55,177 nt of DNA from Bradyrhizobium sp. 132 (GCF_023074185.1 NZ_JADPKY010000100.1:1-55177); one strand, 5' to 3'. Numbered from the stretch's first letter, positions 27,864 to 37,374 are shown. The notes: generated from the letters alone by a model not told the origin. Numbers and translations are program-made.

Positions 27864-29498
27864 ATGACTTCGCTTCCCACGACCATACAGGACGTCTTTA
27901 ACGAACCGGGCTGCGCCAGGAATGCGAGCAAGTCGAACGTCGAGCGCAAGAATGGATGCACCAAGCAGCTGAAGCCGGGCGGCGTCGCCGGTGGGTGTGC
28001 CTTCGATGGCGCCAAAGTCGCACTGCAGCCCTTCACCGACGTCGCCCATCTTGTGCATGGTCCAATCGCCTGTGAGGGCAATTCTTGGGACAATCGCGGT
28101 TCCGCCTCCTCCGGCTCCGATCTGTGGCGCAGAAGCTTCACCACGGACATGAGCGAGACCGACATCGTGTTCGGCGGCGAGAAGCGGCTGTACAGGGCAG
28201 TCAAGGAGATCACAGAGAAATACGACCCGCAGGCCATCTTCGTCTACCAGACATGCGTGCCCGCAATGATCGGTGACGACATCGATGCGGTCTGCAAGGC
28301 AGCGTCCGCCAAACTTGGCAAACCGATCATTCCCATCAATGCACCGGGATTTGTGGGGTCGAAGAACCTTGGCAACAAGCTCGCAGGCGAAGCACTGCTG
28401 GAGCACGTCATTGGTACCGGAGAGCCCGATTACACCACTGCTTATGACATCAACATCATCGGCGAATACAATCTGTCCGGCGAGCTCTGGCAGGTCAAGC
28501 CGCTGCTCGATGAGCTCGGAATCCGGATCCTGTCGTGCATCTCGGGGGACGGCAAGTATCGCGAGGTGGCTTATTCGCACCGAGCCAAAGCCGCGATGAT
28601 GGTCTGCTCAAAGGCAATGATCAACGTCGCACGCAAGATGAGGCAGCGCTACGGCATCCCGTTTTTTGAAGGCTCGTTCTACGGTATTGAGGATTCCAGC
28701 GATTCACTACGCCAGATCGCGCGCATGCTGATCGAACGCGGCGCGCCGGCTGAGCTGATGGAACGCACACAAGCCCTGATCGCACGCGAAGAGACCAAAG
28801 CCTGGGCTGCGATTGAACGTTTCAAGCCACGCTTTGCCGCAAAGAGGGTTGTTCTCATCACCGGTGGCGTGAAATCCTGGTCGATGGTGTCCGCTTTGCA
28901 AGAGGCCGGGCTCGAGATCGTCGGCACGTCCGTGAAGAAATCGACCAAGAAGGACAAGGAACGTATCAAGGAGTTAATGGGCCAGCACGCCCACATGATC
29001 GAGGACATGTCGCCTCGCGAGATCTACAAGATGCTAAAGGACGCAAAAGCCGACATCATGCTCTCGGGCGGCAAGTCGCAATTCGTCGCACTAAAGGCGG
29101 CGATGCCGTGGCTCGATATCAACCAGGAGCGCTGCCACGCCTATATGGGCTATATCGGCATTGTCAAACTCATGGAGGAGATCGAGAAAGCGCTCTACAA
29201 TCCGATATGGGATCAGCTCCGCCAAGCCGCGCCATGGGATGAGTTCGACCGAATGCGTCAGGCAAGGACGTTTGCGCAGATGTATGCGCAAGCCGCTGAT
29301 CCAGTTCGAGACGCGAGCAAGAACGGCGTCAATACGATAAGTCTCTCCAATAAAAATGAGGCCAGCGGTGGCGAGAGCGCGATTGCGGCCCATGGCCTGA
29401 ACCTCGCCAAGCCATGCACCAATTCCACCGCACGGTGCGTTGCTTGTAAGGACATTCGTTCCGATTTGCAGCCCCCTGCGCTGCAGGCGGCCGAGTAG
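27864..29498 (+). CDS. nifE: FeMo-cofactor scaffold protein NifE
   Basis: NifE (544 residues) pairs with NifN to form the scaffold on which the NifB cofactor precursor is turned into FeMo-co. It is NifD-like: GGCAFDGAKVALQP, HGPIACEGNSWDNRG and YQTCVPAMIGDD are the cluster-binding regions. The ATG at 27864 begins MTSLPTTIQDVFNEPGC, the expected N-terminus. The C-terminal extension of about 60 residues (with CVACKDIRSDLQPPALQAAE) is present as in rhizobial NifE. It lies 120 bases after nifK and 9 bases before nifN. Confidence 0.98.
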   Translation: MTSLPTTIQDVFNEPGCARNASKSNVERKNGCTKQLKPGGVAGGCAFDGAKVALQPFTDVAHLVHGPIACEGNSWDNRGSASSGSDLWRRSFTTDMSETDIVFGGEKRLYRAVKEITEKYDPQAIFVYQTCVPAMIGDDIDAVCKAASAKLGKPIIPINAPGFVGSKNLGNKLAGEALLEHVIGTGEPDYTTAYDINIIGEYNLSGELWQVKPLLDELGIRILSCISGDGKYREVAYSHRAKAAMMVCSKAMINVARKMRQRYGIPFFEGSFYGIEDSSDSLRQIARMLIERGAPAELMERTQALIAREETKAWAAIERFKPRFAAKRVVLITGGVKSWSMVSALQEAGLEIVGTSVKKSTKKDKERIKELMGQHAHMIEDMSPREIYKMLKDAKADIMLSGGKSQFVALKAAMPWLDINQERCHAYMGYIGIVKLMEEIEKALYNPIWDQLRQAAPWDEFDRMRQARTFAQMYAQAADPVRDASKNGVNTISLSNKNEASGGESAIAAHGLNLAKPCTNSTARCVACKDIRSDLQPPALQAAE

Positions 29499-29507
29499 GG
29501 GAACGGC

Positions 29508-30890
29508 ATGGCGGTCGTCACTACCTCGAAGAAAGCCTGTTCGGTCAATCCGCTCAAAATGAGCCAGCCGATCGGCGGCTCATTTGCCTTCCTGGGACTG
29601 CGCGGCGCGATGCCGCTTTTGCACGGTCCGCAAGGTTGCACCTCCTTCGGGCTAACGCTGTTCGTGCGCCATTTCAATGAAGCCGTGCCGATGCAGACGA
29701 CGGCCATGAGCGAGGTTGCCACCGTGCTCGGTGGCCACGAGAATCTCGAACAGGCGATCCTCAACATCTACAATCGGCTCGAGCCTGAGATCATTGGTAT
29801 CAATTCGACTGGCGTCACCGAGACCAACGGCGATGACGTCGAAGCCTTCATCCGGTTGATCCGACAGAAGCATCCGAAGCTCGAAAAGCTCCCCCTTGTC
29901 TACGTCTCGACCCCGGATTTCAAGGATGCCTTTCAGGATGGCTGGGGCAAGACAGTGGCGCGGATGATCGAGATGCTTGTGGCTCCCGTCGACACGGCGA
30001 GACCGCGCGATATCTCCCGCGTCAACGTGCTACCTGGATGCCACCTCACGCCCGGCGATCTCGACGAGCTGCGCACGATTTTTGAGGATTTTGGGCTCAA
30101 GCCCTCGTTCCTGCCGGACGTCGCCGGTTCGCTGGACGGTCACATCCCCGACGAATTCACGCCCACCACGATCGGGGGCATTGGAGTGGACGAGATTGCG
30201 ACCATGGGGCAGGTGGCCTGGACGATCGCGATCGGCGCGCAGATGCGCCGTGCGGCCGAGGCCATGCAGGTGCGGACAGGCGCGCCGTTCCGCCTGTTCG
30301 AGCGGCTCTGTGGCCTTATCCCAAATGACGAATTCATCGCCTTCCTGAGCCAGATCAGCGGCCGGTCGGTGCCCTGGAAATATCGCCGGCAGCGTGGACA
30401 GCTGGCAGACGCCATGCTGGATGCACATTTCCATATCGGCGGCCGCAAGCTCGCGATCGGCGCCGAGCCGGACTTGTTATTCGATCTCTCCAGCTTGCTC
30501 CACGAGATCGGCGCACAGGTAAGTGCTGCGGTGACGACGACGAACTCACCGGTGCTCCAGCGGGTCAGGACCGAGGACGTCCTGATCGGCGATCTGGAGG
30601 ACCTTGAAGAGCTTGCCAGGTCGCGTGACTGCGACCTCTTGATGTCGCATTCACATGGTCGCCAGGCCGCTTCGCGACTCAATGTCCCGTTCTTCCGGGT
30701 AGGCTTTCCGATGTTCGATCGCCTTGGTGCTGCGCACCTCACGATGGTTGGCTATCGCGGCACGCGCGATCTGATCTTTGACATTGCCAATCTGATCATC
30801 ACCGACCGCGAAGCGAACCATGGGCCGACGCCCGACACCTGGCGATCAAGCTGCGGCGGCCCACAGCTCCATCCACCCCAGTTGCATTGA
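29508..30890 (+). CDS. nifN: FeMo-cofactor scaffold protein NifN
   Basis: NifN (460 residues) is the NifK-like partner of NifE. The family start SVNPLKMSQPIGGSFAFLGL is followed by LLHGPQGCTSFG, HFNEAVPMQTTAMSE, GVTETNGDDVEAF, VLPGCHLTPGD and the C-terminal FRVGFPMFDRLG. The ATG follows GGGGAAC closely and starts 9 bases after nifE, so the two are co-translated. Length is normal. Confidence 0.98.
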   Translation: MAVVTTSKKACSVNPLKMSQPIGGSFAFLGLRGAMPLLHGPQGCTSFGLTLFVRHFNEAVPMQTTAMSEVATVLGGHENLEQAILNIYNRLEPEIIGINSTGVTETNGDDVEAFIRLIRQKHPKLEKLPLVYVSTPDFKDAFQDGWGKTVARMIEMLVAPVDTARPRDISRVNVLPGCHLTPGDLDELRTIFEDFGLKPSFLPDVAGSLDGHIPDEFTPTTIGGIGVDEIATMGQVAWTIAIGAQMRRAAEAMQVRTGAPFRLFERLCGLIPNDEFIAFLSQISGRSVPWKYRRQRGQLADAMLDAHFHIGGRKLAIGAEPDLLFDLSSLLHEIGAQVSAAVTTTNSPVLQRVRTEDVLIGDLEDLEELARSRDCDLLMSHSHGRQAASRLNVPFFRVGFPMFDRLGAAHLTMVGYRGTRDLIFDIANLIITDREANHGPTPDTWRSSCGGPQLHPPQLH

Positions 30891-30912
30891 GCAGGGAGAG
30901 AAAACAACCCGG

Positions 30913-31308
30913 ATGAAAGTTGCATTCGCCACTCAGGACTTGAAGCACGTCGATGCCCACTTCGGCTGGGCCAAGAACATCGTGATCTACGAGGTAGGCC
31001 CGGACGGGCATCGGTTTATCGAGGCGATCCAATTCGACGGTGACCTCACCGAAGACGGCAATGAGGATAAGCTCGCGCCGAAGATCGAGGCGATCAGGGA
31101 GTGCGCAATCCTCTATGTTGCGGCGATTGGCGGCTCGGGTGCTGCGCGAGTCGTCGCCAGGAACATCCATCCGATGAAGGTGCTGCAGCCAGAGCCCATC
31201 CACGACCTTTGCGCCAAACTCGAAACCGTGCTGAAGGGGTCGCCGCCGCCCTGGCTGCGGAAGCTGCTCACCAAAAGCCGGGATCGTACGGTGGATTTCG
31301 AAGCCTGA
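30913..31308 (+). CDS. nifX: NifX, FeMo-cofactor carrier
   Basis: The 131-residue protein has the dinitrogenase iron-molybdenum cofactor-binding fold: MKVAFATQDLKHVDAHFGWA at the start and ECAILYVAAIGGSGAARVVA in the middle. NifX holds the NifB product or VK-cluster between NifB and NifEN. The start is the ATG at 30913. The gene is 22 bases behind nifN and 10 bases before the DUF269 gene. Confidence 0.96.
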   Translation: MKVAFATQDLKHVDAHFGWAKNIVIYEVGPDGHRFIEAIQFDGDLTEDGNEDKLAPKIEAIRECAILYVAAIGGSGAARVVARNIHPMKVLQPEPIHDLCAKLETVLKGSPPPWLRKLLTKSRDRTVDFEA

Positions 31309-31318
31309 AGGAATAAAG

Positions 31319-31789
31319 ATGGCCGATCCGTCTGAAGTCACTCCAGCCGCCGCCGCCGCGGAATGGCCATTTCTGAAAGAGCTCATCAAGATCTGGCGCG
31401 CCCAGGACACCCACGGCGCCTGGGAGGGCAAAAAGGATCTTGAGCTGCTCGAACCCTACGTTCTCGACAAGCGCAAGCGCCGTGCGCTGCCGATCGTCGG
31501 CAATCCCGACCCGGACACGACATGGCGGCTGGAGCTGTTCTTCGACGCCGTTGCGCTCTCTATCGAGAAGGCAACCGGTGTGATGATCTCGCCAATGCTG
31601 AAGATGCATCACGAAGGGTTCGGTCGGATCGTGCTGATCGGCGGCCGGCTCGTTGTCGTGAGCAAGCAGCTGCGCGACGTGCATCGCTTTGGTTTCGACC
31701 ATCTCTCTGATCTCGCCAATCAAGGCGACAAATTCGTCAACAGTGGCGTTGAGATGATCCGTAAGTTCCCGGAAGTGGCGAGTTGTTGA
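31319..31789 (+). CDS. NifX-associated nitrogen fixation protein (DUF269)
   Basis: The 156-residue protein has the family signature WPFLKELIKIWRAQDTHGAW, GKKDLELLEPYVLDK, KMHHEGFGRIVLIGGRLVVV and FDHLSDLANQGDKFV. This family always sits after nifX and is thought to help cofactor handling; its biochemical role is not settled. A GAAGGAAT ribosome site precedes the ATG. It is in the middle of the nifX-fdxB gene string. Confidence 0.95.
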   Translation: MADPSEVTPAAAAAEWPFLKELIKIWRAQDTHGAWEGKKDLELLEPYVLDKRKRRALPIVGNPDPDTTWRLELFFDAVALSIEKATGVMISPMLKMHHEGFGRIVLIGGRLVVVSKQLRDVHRFGFDHLSDLANQGDKFVNSGVEMIRKFPEVASC

Positions 31790-31796
31790 GGCAAGT

Positions 31797-31997
31797 GTGA
31801 GCGACATCGAAACTCTGAAAGCGGAAATAAAGAAGCTGTCGGCCAAGGCGACCCAGGCCAAGATGGACCTCCACGACCTCTCCGAGGAGCTGCCGGTCAA
31901 CTGGTCGTCGATCCTGAGCGTGGCCCAGAAGGCCCACGCTGCCTTCAGCGAGCTCGAAAGCAAGCGCCAATATCTCGAGGCGCTGGACAAAACATAG
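31797..31997 (+). CDS. DUF683 / CCE_0567-family small protein
   Basis: The 66-residue protein is a charged two-helix peptide (LKAEIKKLSAKATQAKMDLH, LPVNWSSILSVAQKAH). It matches the small nif-associated DUF683 family. The start is GTG, 7 bases after the DUF269 stop. It is constantly found between the DUF269 gene and fdxB and probably acts with them, but no activity is known. Confidence 0.93.
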   Translation: MSDIETLKAEIKKLSAKATQAKMDLHDLSEELPVNWSSILSVAQKAHAAFSELESKRQYLEALDKT

Positions 31998-32010
31998 CGG
32001 ACGGTTAGCC

Positions 32011-32295
32011 ATGTCATTCAGGACCCGCGACGGTCGCAATTGGAGGCCGGACTACCTGGTTTCTATCGATCCCAACAAGTGTATCGGCTGCGGCCGCTGC
32101 TACAAGATCTGCGGCCGTGAGGTCATGACGCTGAAGGGGCTAAGCGAGGGTGGCGAGATCATCGATCTCGACGAGGACGACGATGAGCTCGAAAAGAAGG
32201 TCATGGTGCTGAAGGACGAAGGCGCTTGCATCGGCTGCAGCGCCTGCGCCCGGGTGTGCCCAACAAACTGTCAGACCCACACACCACCTGGTTGA
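32011..32295 (+). CDS. fdxB: Ferredoxin III (FdxB), 2[4Fe-4S]
   Basis: The 94-residue protein contains CIGCGRCYKIC and CIGCSACARVCP, separated by an acidic insert (DLDEDDDELEKK). This arrangement is typical of nif-specific ferredoxin III. It is the last gene of the nifDKENX string and supplies electrons for cofactor synthesis or nitrogenase. The start ATG is 13 bases downstream of the DUF683 gene. Confidence 0.95.
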   Translation: MSFRTRDGRNWRPDYLVSIDPNKCIGCGRCYKICGREVMTLKGLSEGGEIIDLDEDDDELEKKVMVLKDEGACIGCSACARVCPTNCQTHTPPG

Positions 32296-32521
32296 TTCAG
32301 CTTTCTCCGACGAGATCGACGCGTGAGTTGTCAGATACAAGCTGGTAGGGAACTCCCAGATCCGACCTGTTCTGGCGTGAAGCCGGCAGTTGCCGAATCG
32401 GGCCGCGACCTCGCATGGACCGCCGGCGGCGAAGGCCAGCAGGATCGTGAAAACGACAATGCCGACACCTCGTTGAAAAGTGACTCGCCCTGCATCTCGA
32501 CCTCGAGACTTTCAGGTGCCT
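32296..32521. other. Short intergenic stretch after fdxB
   Basis: A 69-codon frame (32323-32532) has no family motif and no ribosome site. No hairpin terminator was recognised after fdxB. Confidence 0.35.
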
Positions 32522-33053
32522 TTACATTTTGAGCGTACCCATGACCGCCACCGCATCGGTCAGGCTGATGAGGCCGCCAAACACCAGCGCCAAAGACAGC
32601 GGCAGCGACTAACTAAGGAGACCAGCGGGCTGCCAGAATAGAAAGCCAAGGATAAACGTCGACGATCGTGGCGAAGGTGGCAAGCTCGATTCGGGGTACG
32701 GCGCGGCTTACCAACGTTGCGAGATCGACGTGGAGCGCTCCCCCGAAGAGCAAGAACCTAACAGTCCCGGTCATCACGACGGACGTGAAGTCGATCTGGA
32801 GCACTGTCTTTGTTAGCGCTTCGAGCAGATGCGTGGCGACGAAGGCAGAGATCCCGCGTTTGCCTGACGCTTCTGGCTCGATTGCAAGGTTCGCGATAGT
32901 GATGACGAAACAGTGGATCAGCATACCGTAAGCCCTGTGCAAAAAAGCGGGCTTCGTGCCCCAAACCTTCATTGGGAACGCGTGTGCGCGGATCTCATTA
33001 TGGCCTGCCTGCAACAGCAGTCCACTTGCGAGAGGCCGCATATATTCCAGCAA
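32522..33053 (-). pseudogene. CPA1-type Na+/H+ antiporter fragment
   Basis: The minus strand reads LLEALTKTVLQIDFTSVVMT, VRFLLFGGALHVDLATLVSR and, in another frame, LALVFGGLISLTDAVAVMG then TLKM and a stop. These are the consecutive transmembrane segments of CPA1 antiporters (FLLFAGALHVDL...LVFGALISPTDPVAV). The N- and C-terminal parts are gone, so it is a relic. It occupies the place where CYP112 would be expected upstream of CYP114. Confidence 0.7.
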
Positions 33054-33471
33054 CTGGAATCGTCATTCAGGAGAACTGATAAAGAAGGTGTCGCCAGTCT
33101 GGCGTCTGGCGACTATCCGACACTGTTCTGTCGCCTTTGTTGGTCCGCGACACTGGCCTAGTTCGCGAGCTCTTGTCTGGCCTCAGGCTAATCCGCTGAA
33201 AGCAATCACAATCTTTTCCTTCTGCTGGGTCGGCCAGATTGGCACGAGTTTTGAAGCTCCTTCGTTGCGAGCCGGGAGCCGCCGACCGACCTTCATTTCG
33301 TGGATGACACCGCCATCGATGGAACGAAGAAAGAAAAGCAAAATGTCAAATCCGCATCAGACAGCATTCTATGGGAAGGGGGCCTCGGCGAAATCGCCCC
33401 GATGTTCTCAGCAGTTTGCCCGAGCGCCTGGCGCGCGCCGGTCGGATCAGCCAGCCAACAGATAAGGAAGA
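33054..33471. other. Leader region of the gibberellin operon
   Basis: No gene was recognised. A sigma-54-like motif lies at 33240-33254. The base composition changes sharply at 33472, where the very GC-rich CYP114 gene begins. No part of this stretch reads as the C-terminus of a P450 in any plus-strand frame. Confidence 0.45.
33240..33254 (+). promoter_or_regulatory. Possible sigma-54 promoter of the GA operon
   Basis: TGGCACGAGTTTTGA has a perfect -24 element and right spacing, with TTGA as -12. The same variant is seen before the ferredoxin gene at 13675. No TGT-N10-ACA was found within 200 bases upstream; only a TGT-N9-ACA exists near 33145. It lies 217 bases before CYP114. Confidence 0.35.
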
Positions 33472-34760
33472 TGGACGTGCAAGAAACCACGGCAGCATGC
33501 CGGGACGCCTTCGCCGAACTGGCGTCGCCAGCGCGCACCCACGACCCATATCCGTTTATGCGGTGGCTGCGCGAGCACGATCCGGTGCATCGCGCGGCGT
33601 CGGGCCTCTTTCTATTGAGCCGCCACGCCGATATTTACTGGGCGCTCAAGGCCACGGGCGATGCGTTTCGGGCACCAGCGCCGGGCGAACTGGCGCGCTA
33701 TTTTCCGCGTGCGGCGACCAGCCGGTCACTCAATCTGCTGGCGTCTACAATAGCGATGAAGGACCCACCGGCGCATACGCGTCTGCGCAGGCTGATCTCG
33801 CGCGATTTCACCATGCGCCAGATCGAGAACCTGCGGCCGAGCATCGCGCGCAACGTCGCAGCGCGCCTGGACGGCATGGCGCCCGCGCTGGAGCGCGGGG
33901 AGCCGGTGGACCTGCATCGGGAATTCGCGCTGGCCTTGCCCATGCTGGTCTTGGCCGAACTGTTCGGCATGCCCCAGGACGACATGTTCGGGCTCGCCGC
34001 CGTCATCGACCCCATTCTGAAAGGCCTGGGCCCGCACGCCAGCGACCCCCAGCTCGCCGCGGCGGACGCGGCCAGCGCCAGGGTGCAGGCCTACTTCGGG
34101 GACCTCATACAGCGTAAGCGCACCGATCCCCGCCACGACATCGTGTCGATGCTGGTCGGCGCACACGACGACGATGCCGACACGCTGTCGGATGCGGAGT
34201 TGATCAGCATGCTTTGGGGCATGCTGCTGGGCGGCTTCTCAACCACTGCTGCGACCATCGACCATGCGGTGTTGGCGATGCTGGCCTATCCCGAACAGCG
34301 GCACTGGCTTCAGGGAGACGCCGTGGGGGTGCAGGCATTCGTCGAAGAAGTCCTGCGCCGCGATTCGCCCGTCATGTTCAGCACCACTATGCGTATCGCC
34401 CAGCGCGACATCGAATTGGGCGGCGTGGTGATCCCGAAGAACGCGGACGTGCGCGTGCTGATCGCGGCCGGCAATCGCGACCCGGACGCCTTCGCCGATC
34501 CCGATCGCTTTGATCCCGCGCGGTTCTACGGCACCAGTCCCGGCATGTCGACGGACGGAAAGATCATGCTGAGCTTCGGCCACGGCATCCGCTTCTGCGT
34601 CGGTGCGCAACTGGCCAGGGTGCAGTTGGCAGAGAGCCTGCCGCGGATCCAGGCGCGCTTCCCCACGCTGGCATTGGCCGAGCCGCCGACCCGGGAGCCC
34701 TCCGAGTTCCTTAGGACGTTCCGCGCGCTGCCGGTGCGGCTGCGTGGGCAGGGGGGCTGA
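33472..34760 (+). CDS. Cytochrome P450 CYP114 (gibberellin biosynthesis)
   Basis: The 429-residue P450 has the family start MDVQETTAACRDAFAELASP, the I-helix region ISMLWGMLLGGFSTTAATID, an E-x-x-R (EEVLRR) and the heme loop FGHGIRFCVGAQLA with its Cys ligand. It matches what I recall of CYP114 of Bradyrhizobium japonicum, which with its ferredoxin oxidises ent-kaurenoic acid with ring contraction to GA12-aldehyde. The ATG follows TAAGGAAG. It is the first gene of the operon here, although CYP112 normally precedes it. Codons end nearly always in G or C, unlike the nif genes around it. Confidence 0.9.
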
Positions 34761-34761
34761 G

Positions 34762-35070
34762 ATGCGCGTCGTGGTCGACCAGGATCTGTGCGCAACCACC
34801 GGGCAGTGCGTGCTGACGCTGCCGGGCGCCTTTCGCCAGCGCGAACCGGACGGCGTGGCCGAAGTGTGCGTGGCGACGGTCCCGCAGGCGCTGCACGCCG
34901 CCGTGCGGCTCGCGGCCAGCCAATGCCCAGTCGCCGCCATTCGGGTCATCGAAAGCGACGTTGGCGATGACGAGCGCGCCAGCGCCGACCCTGCGCCTTC
35001 TCCGGGGGAGGCCGAGCTGCATGCCGCGAAAGAACAACGCAATCCAGGAGGACACGATGGCGCGGTTTGA
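34762..35070 (+). CDS. Ferredoxin of the GA operon (Fd-GA)
   Basis: The 102-residue protein has the P450-type [3Fe-4S]/[4Fe-4S] ferredoxin pattern: DLCATTGQCVLTLPGAF followed by the last ligand in ASQCPVAAI. Family knowledge: it gives electrons to CYP114. It starts one base after the CYP114 stop and overlaps the SDR ATG by 14 bases. It has a long acidic tail (about 35 residues) after the cluster domain, which is normal for this gene as far as I recall. Confidence 0.88.
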   Translation: MRVVVDQDLCATTGQCVLTLPGAFRQREPDGVAEVCVATVPQALHAAVRLAASQCPVAAIRVIESDVGDDERASADPAPSPGEAELHAAKEQRNPGGHDGAV

Positions 35071-35892
35071 AGGCAAGGTGGCCGTGGTGACCGGCGCTGG
35101 CGCCGGCATCGGCAAGGCAGCGCCCTCGCCATCACGCGCGAGGGCGGCAGAGTGGTGGTGGCCCACATTGATGGCTCGGCGGGCATCGCCTGCACCGCGC
35201 AGATCGCGGCCGAAGCGGGCCACGCGGCTGGCCGTGGCCATGGACATCGCGGACGCGCAGTCGGTGGCAGCGCTGCTCGAAACGGCGGAGCGGCACTTCG
35301 GTGGGGTTGACCTGCTGGTGAACAACGCGAGCGACATGCATCTGACCCCGCGCCACTGCGCGATCCTCGACCTGGACCTGGCCCTCTCGGATGAGACCAT
35401 GGCGACCAATCTGCGCGGCACGCTGCTCTGCTGCCCGCAGGCCATATCGCTCGCGGCGGTGGCGCGATCGTCAACATGGGGTCGTGGCAGGGGCTCAGCG
35501 CTGACCCCGCGCAGACGTCCTACGGCGCGTCGAAGGCGGCGATGAAAATGCTGTGGGCCTCGCTCGCCACCCAGTACCGTCATGCGCAGATCCGCTGGAA
35601 CGCGATTGCGCCGGGTCTCGTCATGACCGAGCGTCTCCTCGCCAAGCTGGACGAGTGCATGCAACAGCATCTGCGGCGGCACCAGCTCCTGCCGCGCGTC
35701 GGCTGCGCCGAGGGACGTGGCCGCGCTGGTGGCATTCCTGCTCTACGACGATGCTGCGTTCATCGCCGGCCAGGTCGTGTGCATCTACGGCGGCATGCTG
35801 GCGCATGTGCCGACGTACGCCGAGCGTGGCAACAGCCGCGCCGCGCGGCCTGCCGGCACACCGCCGAAGCGGCCGCGGCGCCGCGCTGCTGA
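35057..35892 (+). pseudogene. Short-chain dehydrogenase of the GA operon (SDR-GA), multiply frameshifted
   Basis: The gene starts MARFEGKVAVVTGAGAGIGK (NAD-binding TGxxxGxG) and ends AEAAAAPRC, 5 bases before CYP117. The frame is broken about five times. Loss of a base occurs after GIGKA (about 35120), and gain of one near 35228 restores the frame (DIADAQSVAALLETAERHFG, LLVNNAS). A small deletion near 35445 removes residues before GGGAIVNMGSWQG. An extra G is present near 35714 (after PRVG), and a loss occurs near 35850. The catalytic segment YGASKAA is still visible. The enzyme would oxidise GA12-aldehyde to GA12. As written it cannot be made. Confidence 0.85.
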
Positions 35893-35897
35893 CGGAC

Positions 35898-37235
35898 ATG
35901 CTGCTCAACCCGCTGGACCGTCGTCACCGGCTGCGGCACGACATCCCGGTCGTGCCCGGCGCTTTCCCCCTGGTGGGGCATCTTCCCGCCATCGTCTGCG
36001 ACCTGCCGCGCCTGCTGCGGCGCGCGGAAGGGATGCTGGGCAGCCACTTCTGGCTGGATTTCGGCCCTGCCGGACACATGATGACCTGCGTGGATCCGGA
36101 TGCGTTCGCACTGCTCCGGCACAAGGACGTGTCCTCGGCGCTGATCGAAGAGATCGCGCCCGAATTGCTTGGCGGAACGTTGGTTACCCAGGACGGCGGC
36201 GCGCACCGGCAGGCGCGCGATGCGATCAAGGCGGCGTTCCTGCCCAAGGGGCTGACCCAGGCCGGCATCGGCGACCTGTTCGTGCCCGTCATCCGAGCGC
36301 GGGTGCAGGCGTGGCGCGACCGCGGCGACGTAACTATCCTGCGCGAAACCGGCGACCTGATGCTCAAGCTGATCTTCAGCCTCTTGGGAATCCCCGCGCA
36401 GGACCTGCCGGAATGGCATCGCAAGTACCGGCAACTGGTGCAGTTGATCGTCGCGCCCCCGGTCGACCTGCCCGGACTGCCCTTGCGGCGCGGCCGCGCC
36501 GCCCGCGACTGGATCGACGCGCAGTTGCGCCAATTCGTCCGCGACGTGCGCGCGCATGCCGCGCGCACCGGGTTGATCAACGACCTGGTGAGCGCCTTCG
36601 ATCGCAGCGATGATGGGATGTCCGATGACGTCCTGGTCGCCAATATCCGCTTGCTGCTGCTTGCCGGTCACGACACCACTGCCTCGACGATGGCCTGGAT
36701 GGTGATCGAGCTGGCGCGGCAGCCTGTGCTGTGGGACGCCCTGGTCGAGGAGGCGCAACGCGTGGGCGCGGTGCCGACCCGGCACGCGGACCTGGCGCAG
36801 TGTCCGGTCGCCGAGGCGCTGTTCCGCGAGACGCTGCGCGTGCATCCGACGGCCACGCTCCTGCCGCGTCGCGCGCTGCAGGAATTGCAACTCGGCCAAC
36901 GGCGCATTCCCGCGGGCACCCATCTGTGCATCCCGCTGCTCCATTTCTCGACCTCGGCGTTGCTGCACGAGGCGCCTGATCAGTTCCGCCCGGCGCGGTG
37001 GCTGCAACGCACGGAGCCGATCCAGCCGCTGGACATGCTGCAGTTCGGTACCGGCCCACACGTCTGCATCGGCTACCACTTGGTATGGCTGGAACTGGTG
37101 CAGTTCTGCATTGCCTTGGCGCTGACCATGCACAAGGCCGGGGTGCGGCCGCGGTTGCTCAGCGGCGTCGAAAAAGGCCGGCGCTATTACCCAACCGCAC
37201 ATCCGTCCATGACAATCCGCATCGGCTTCTCATGA
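35898..37235 (+). CDS. Cytochrome P450 CYP117 (ent-kaurene oxidase)
   Basis: The 445-residue P450 begins MLLNPLDRRHRLRHDIPVVP. It has the I-helix LLLLAGHDTTASTMAWM, the ExxR ETLR and the heme loop FGTGPHVCIGYHL with the Cys ligand. Family knowledge: CYP117 turns ent-kaurene into ent-kaurenoic acid in three oxidations. The ATG is 5 bases after the SDR stop; an open frame extends upstream through the SDR but is not coding there. The gene is intact, in contrast with its neighbour. Confidence 0.9.
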   Translation: MLLNPLDRRHRLRHDIPVVPGAFPLVGHLPAIVCDLPRLLRRAEGMLGSHFWLDFGPAGHMMTCVDPDAFALLRHKDVSSALIEEIAPELLGGTLVTQDGGAHRQARDAIKAAFLPKGLTQAGIGDLFVPVIRARVQAWRDRGDVTILRETGDLMLKLIFSLLGIPAQDLPEWHRKYRQLVQLIVAPPVDLPGLPLRRGRAARDWIDAQLRQFVRDVRAHAARTGLINDLVSAFDRSDDGMSDDVLVANIRLLLLAGHDTTASTMAWMVIELARQPVLWDALVEEAQRVGAVPTRHADLAQCPVAEALFRETLRVHPTATLLPRRALQELQLGQRRIPAGTHLCIPLLHFSTSALLHEAPDQFRPARWLQRTEPIQPLDMLQFGTGPHVCIGYHLVWLELVQFCIALALTMHKAGVRPRLLSGVEKGRRYYPTAHPSMTIRIGFS

Positions 37236-37374
37236 GCTGGCATCGCATCCCCGTGTGGCGAGGCAGCGGCGCCGGCGACGGGCGGCATTGCTGCACTGGG
37301 CGCGTGCGCTCGGTGCGACGCCGGCAACACCGCGGCGGCTCGGCGCTCGCCGTCGCCGTGTCAGGTACAAGGAC

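Noticed and set aside
34239..35477. Long minus-strand frame of 412 codons across CYP114 and the SDR gene
   Set aside because: It is a shadow caused by the very high GC of the gibberellin operon; the sequence is Arg/Pro/Ala-rich without any motif and lies opposite recognised genes. The same applies to 35760-37202 and 39919-41277 on the minus strand.
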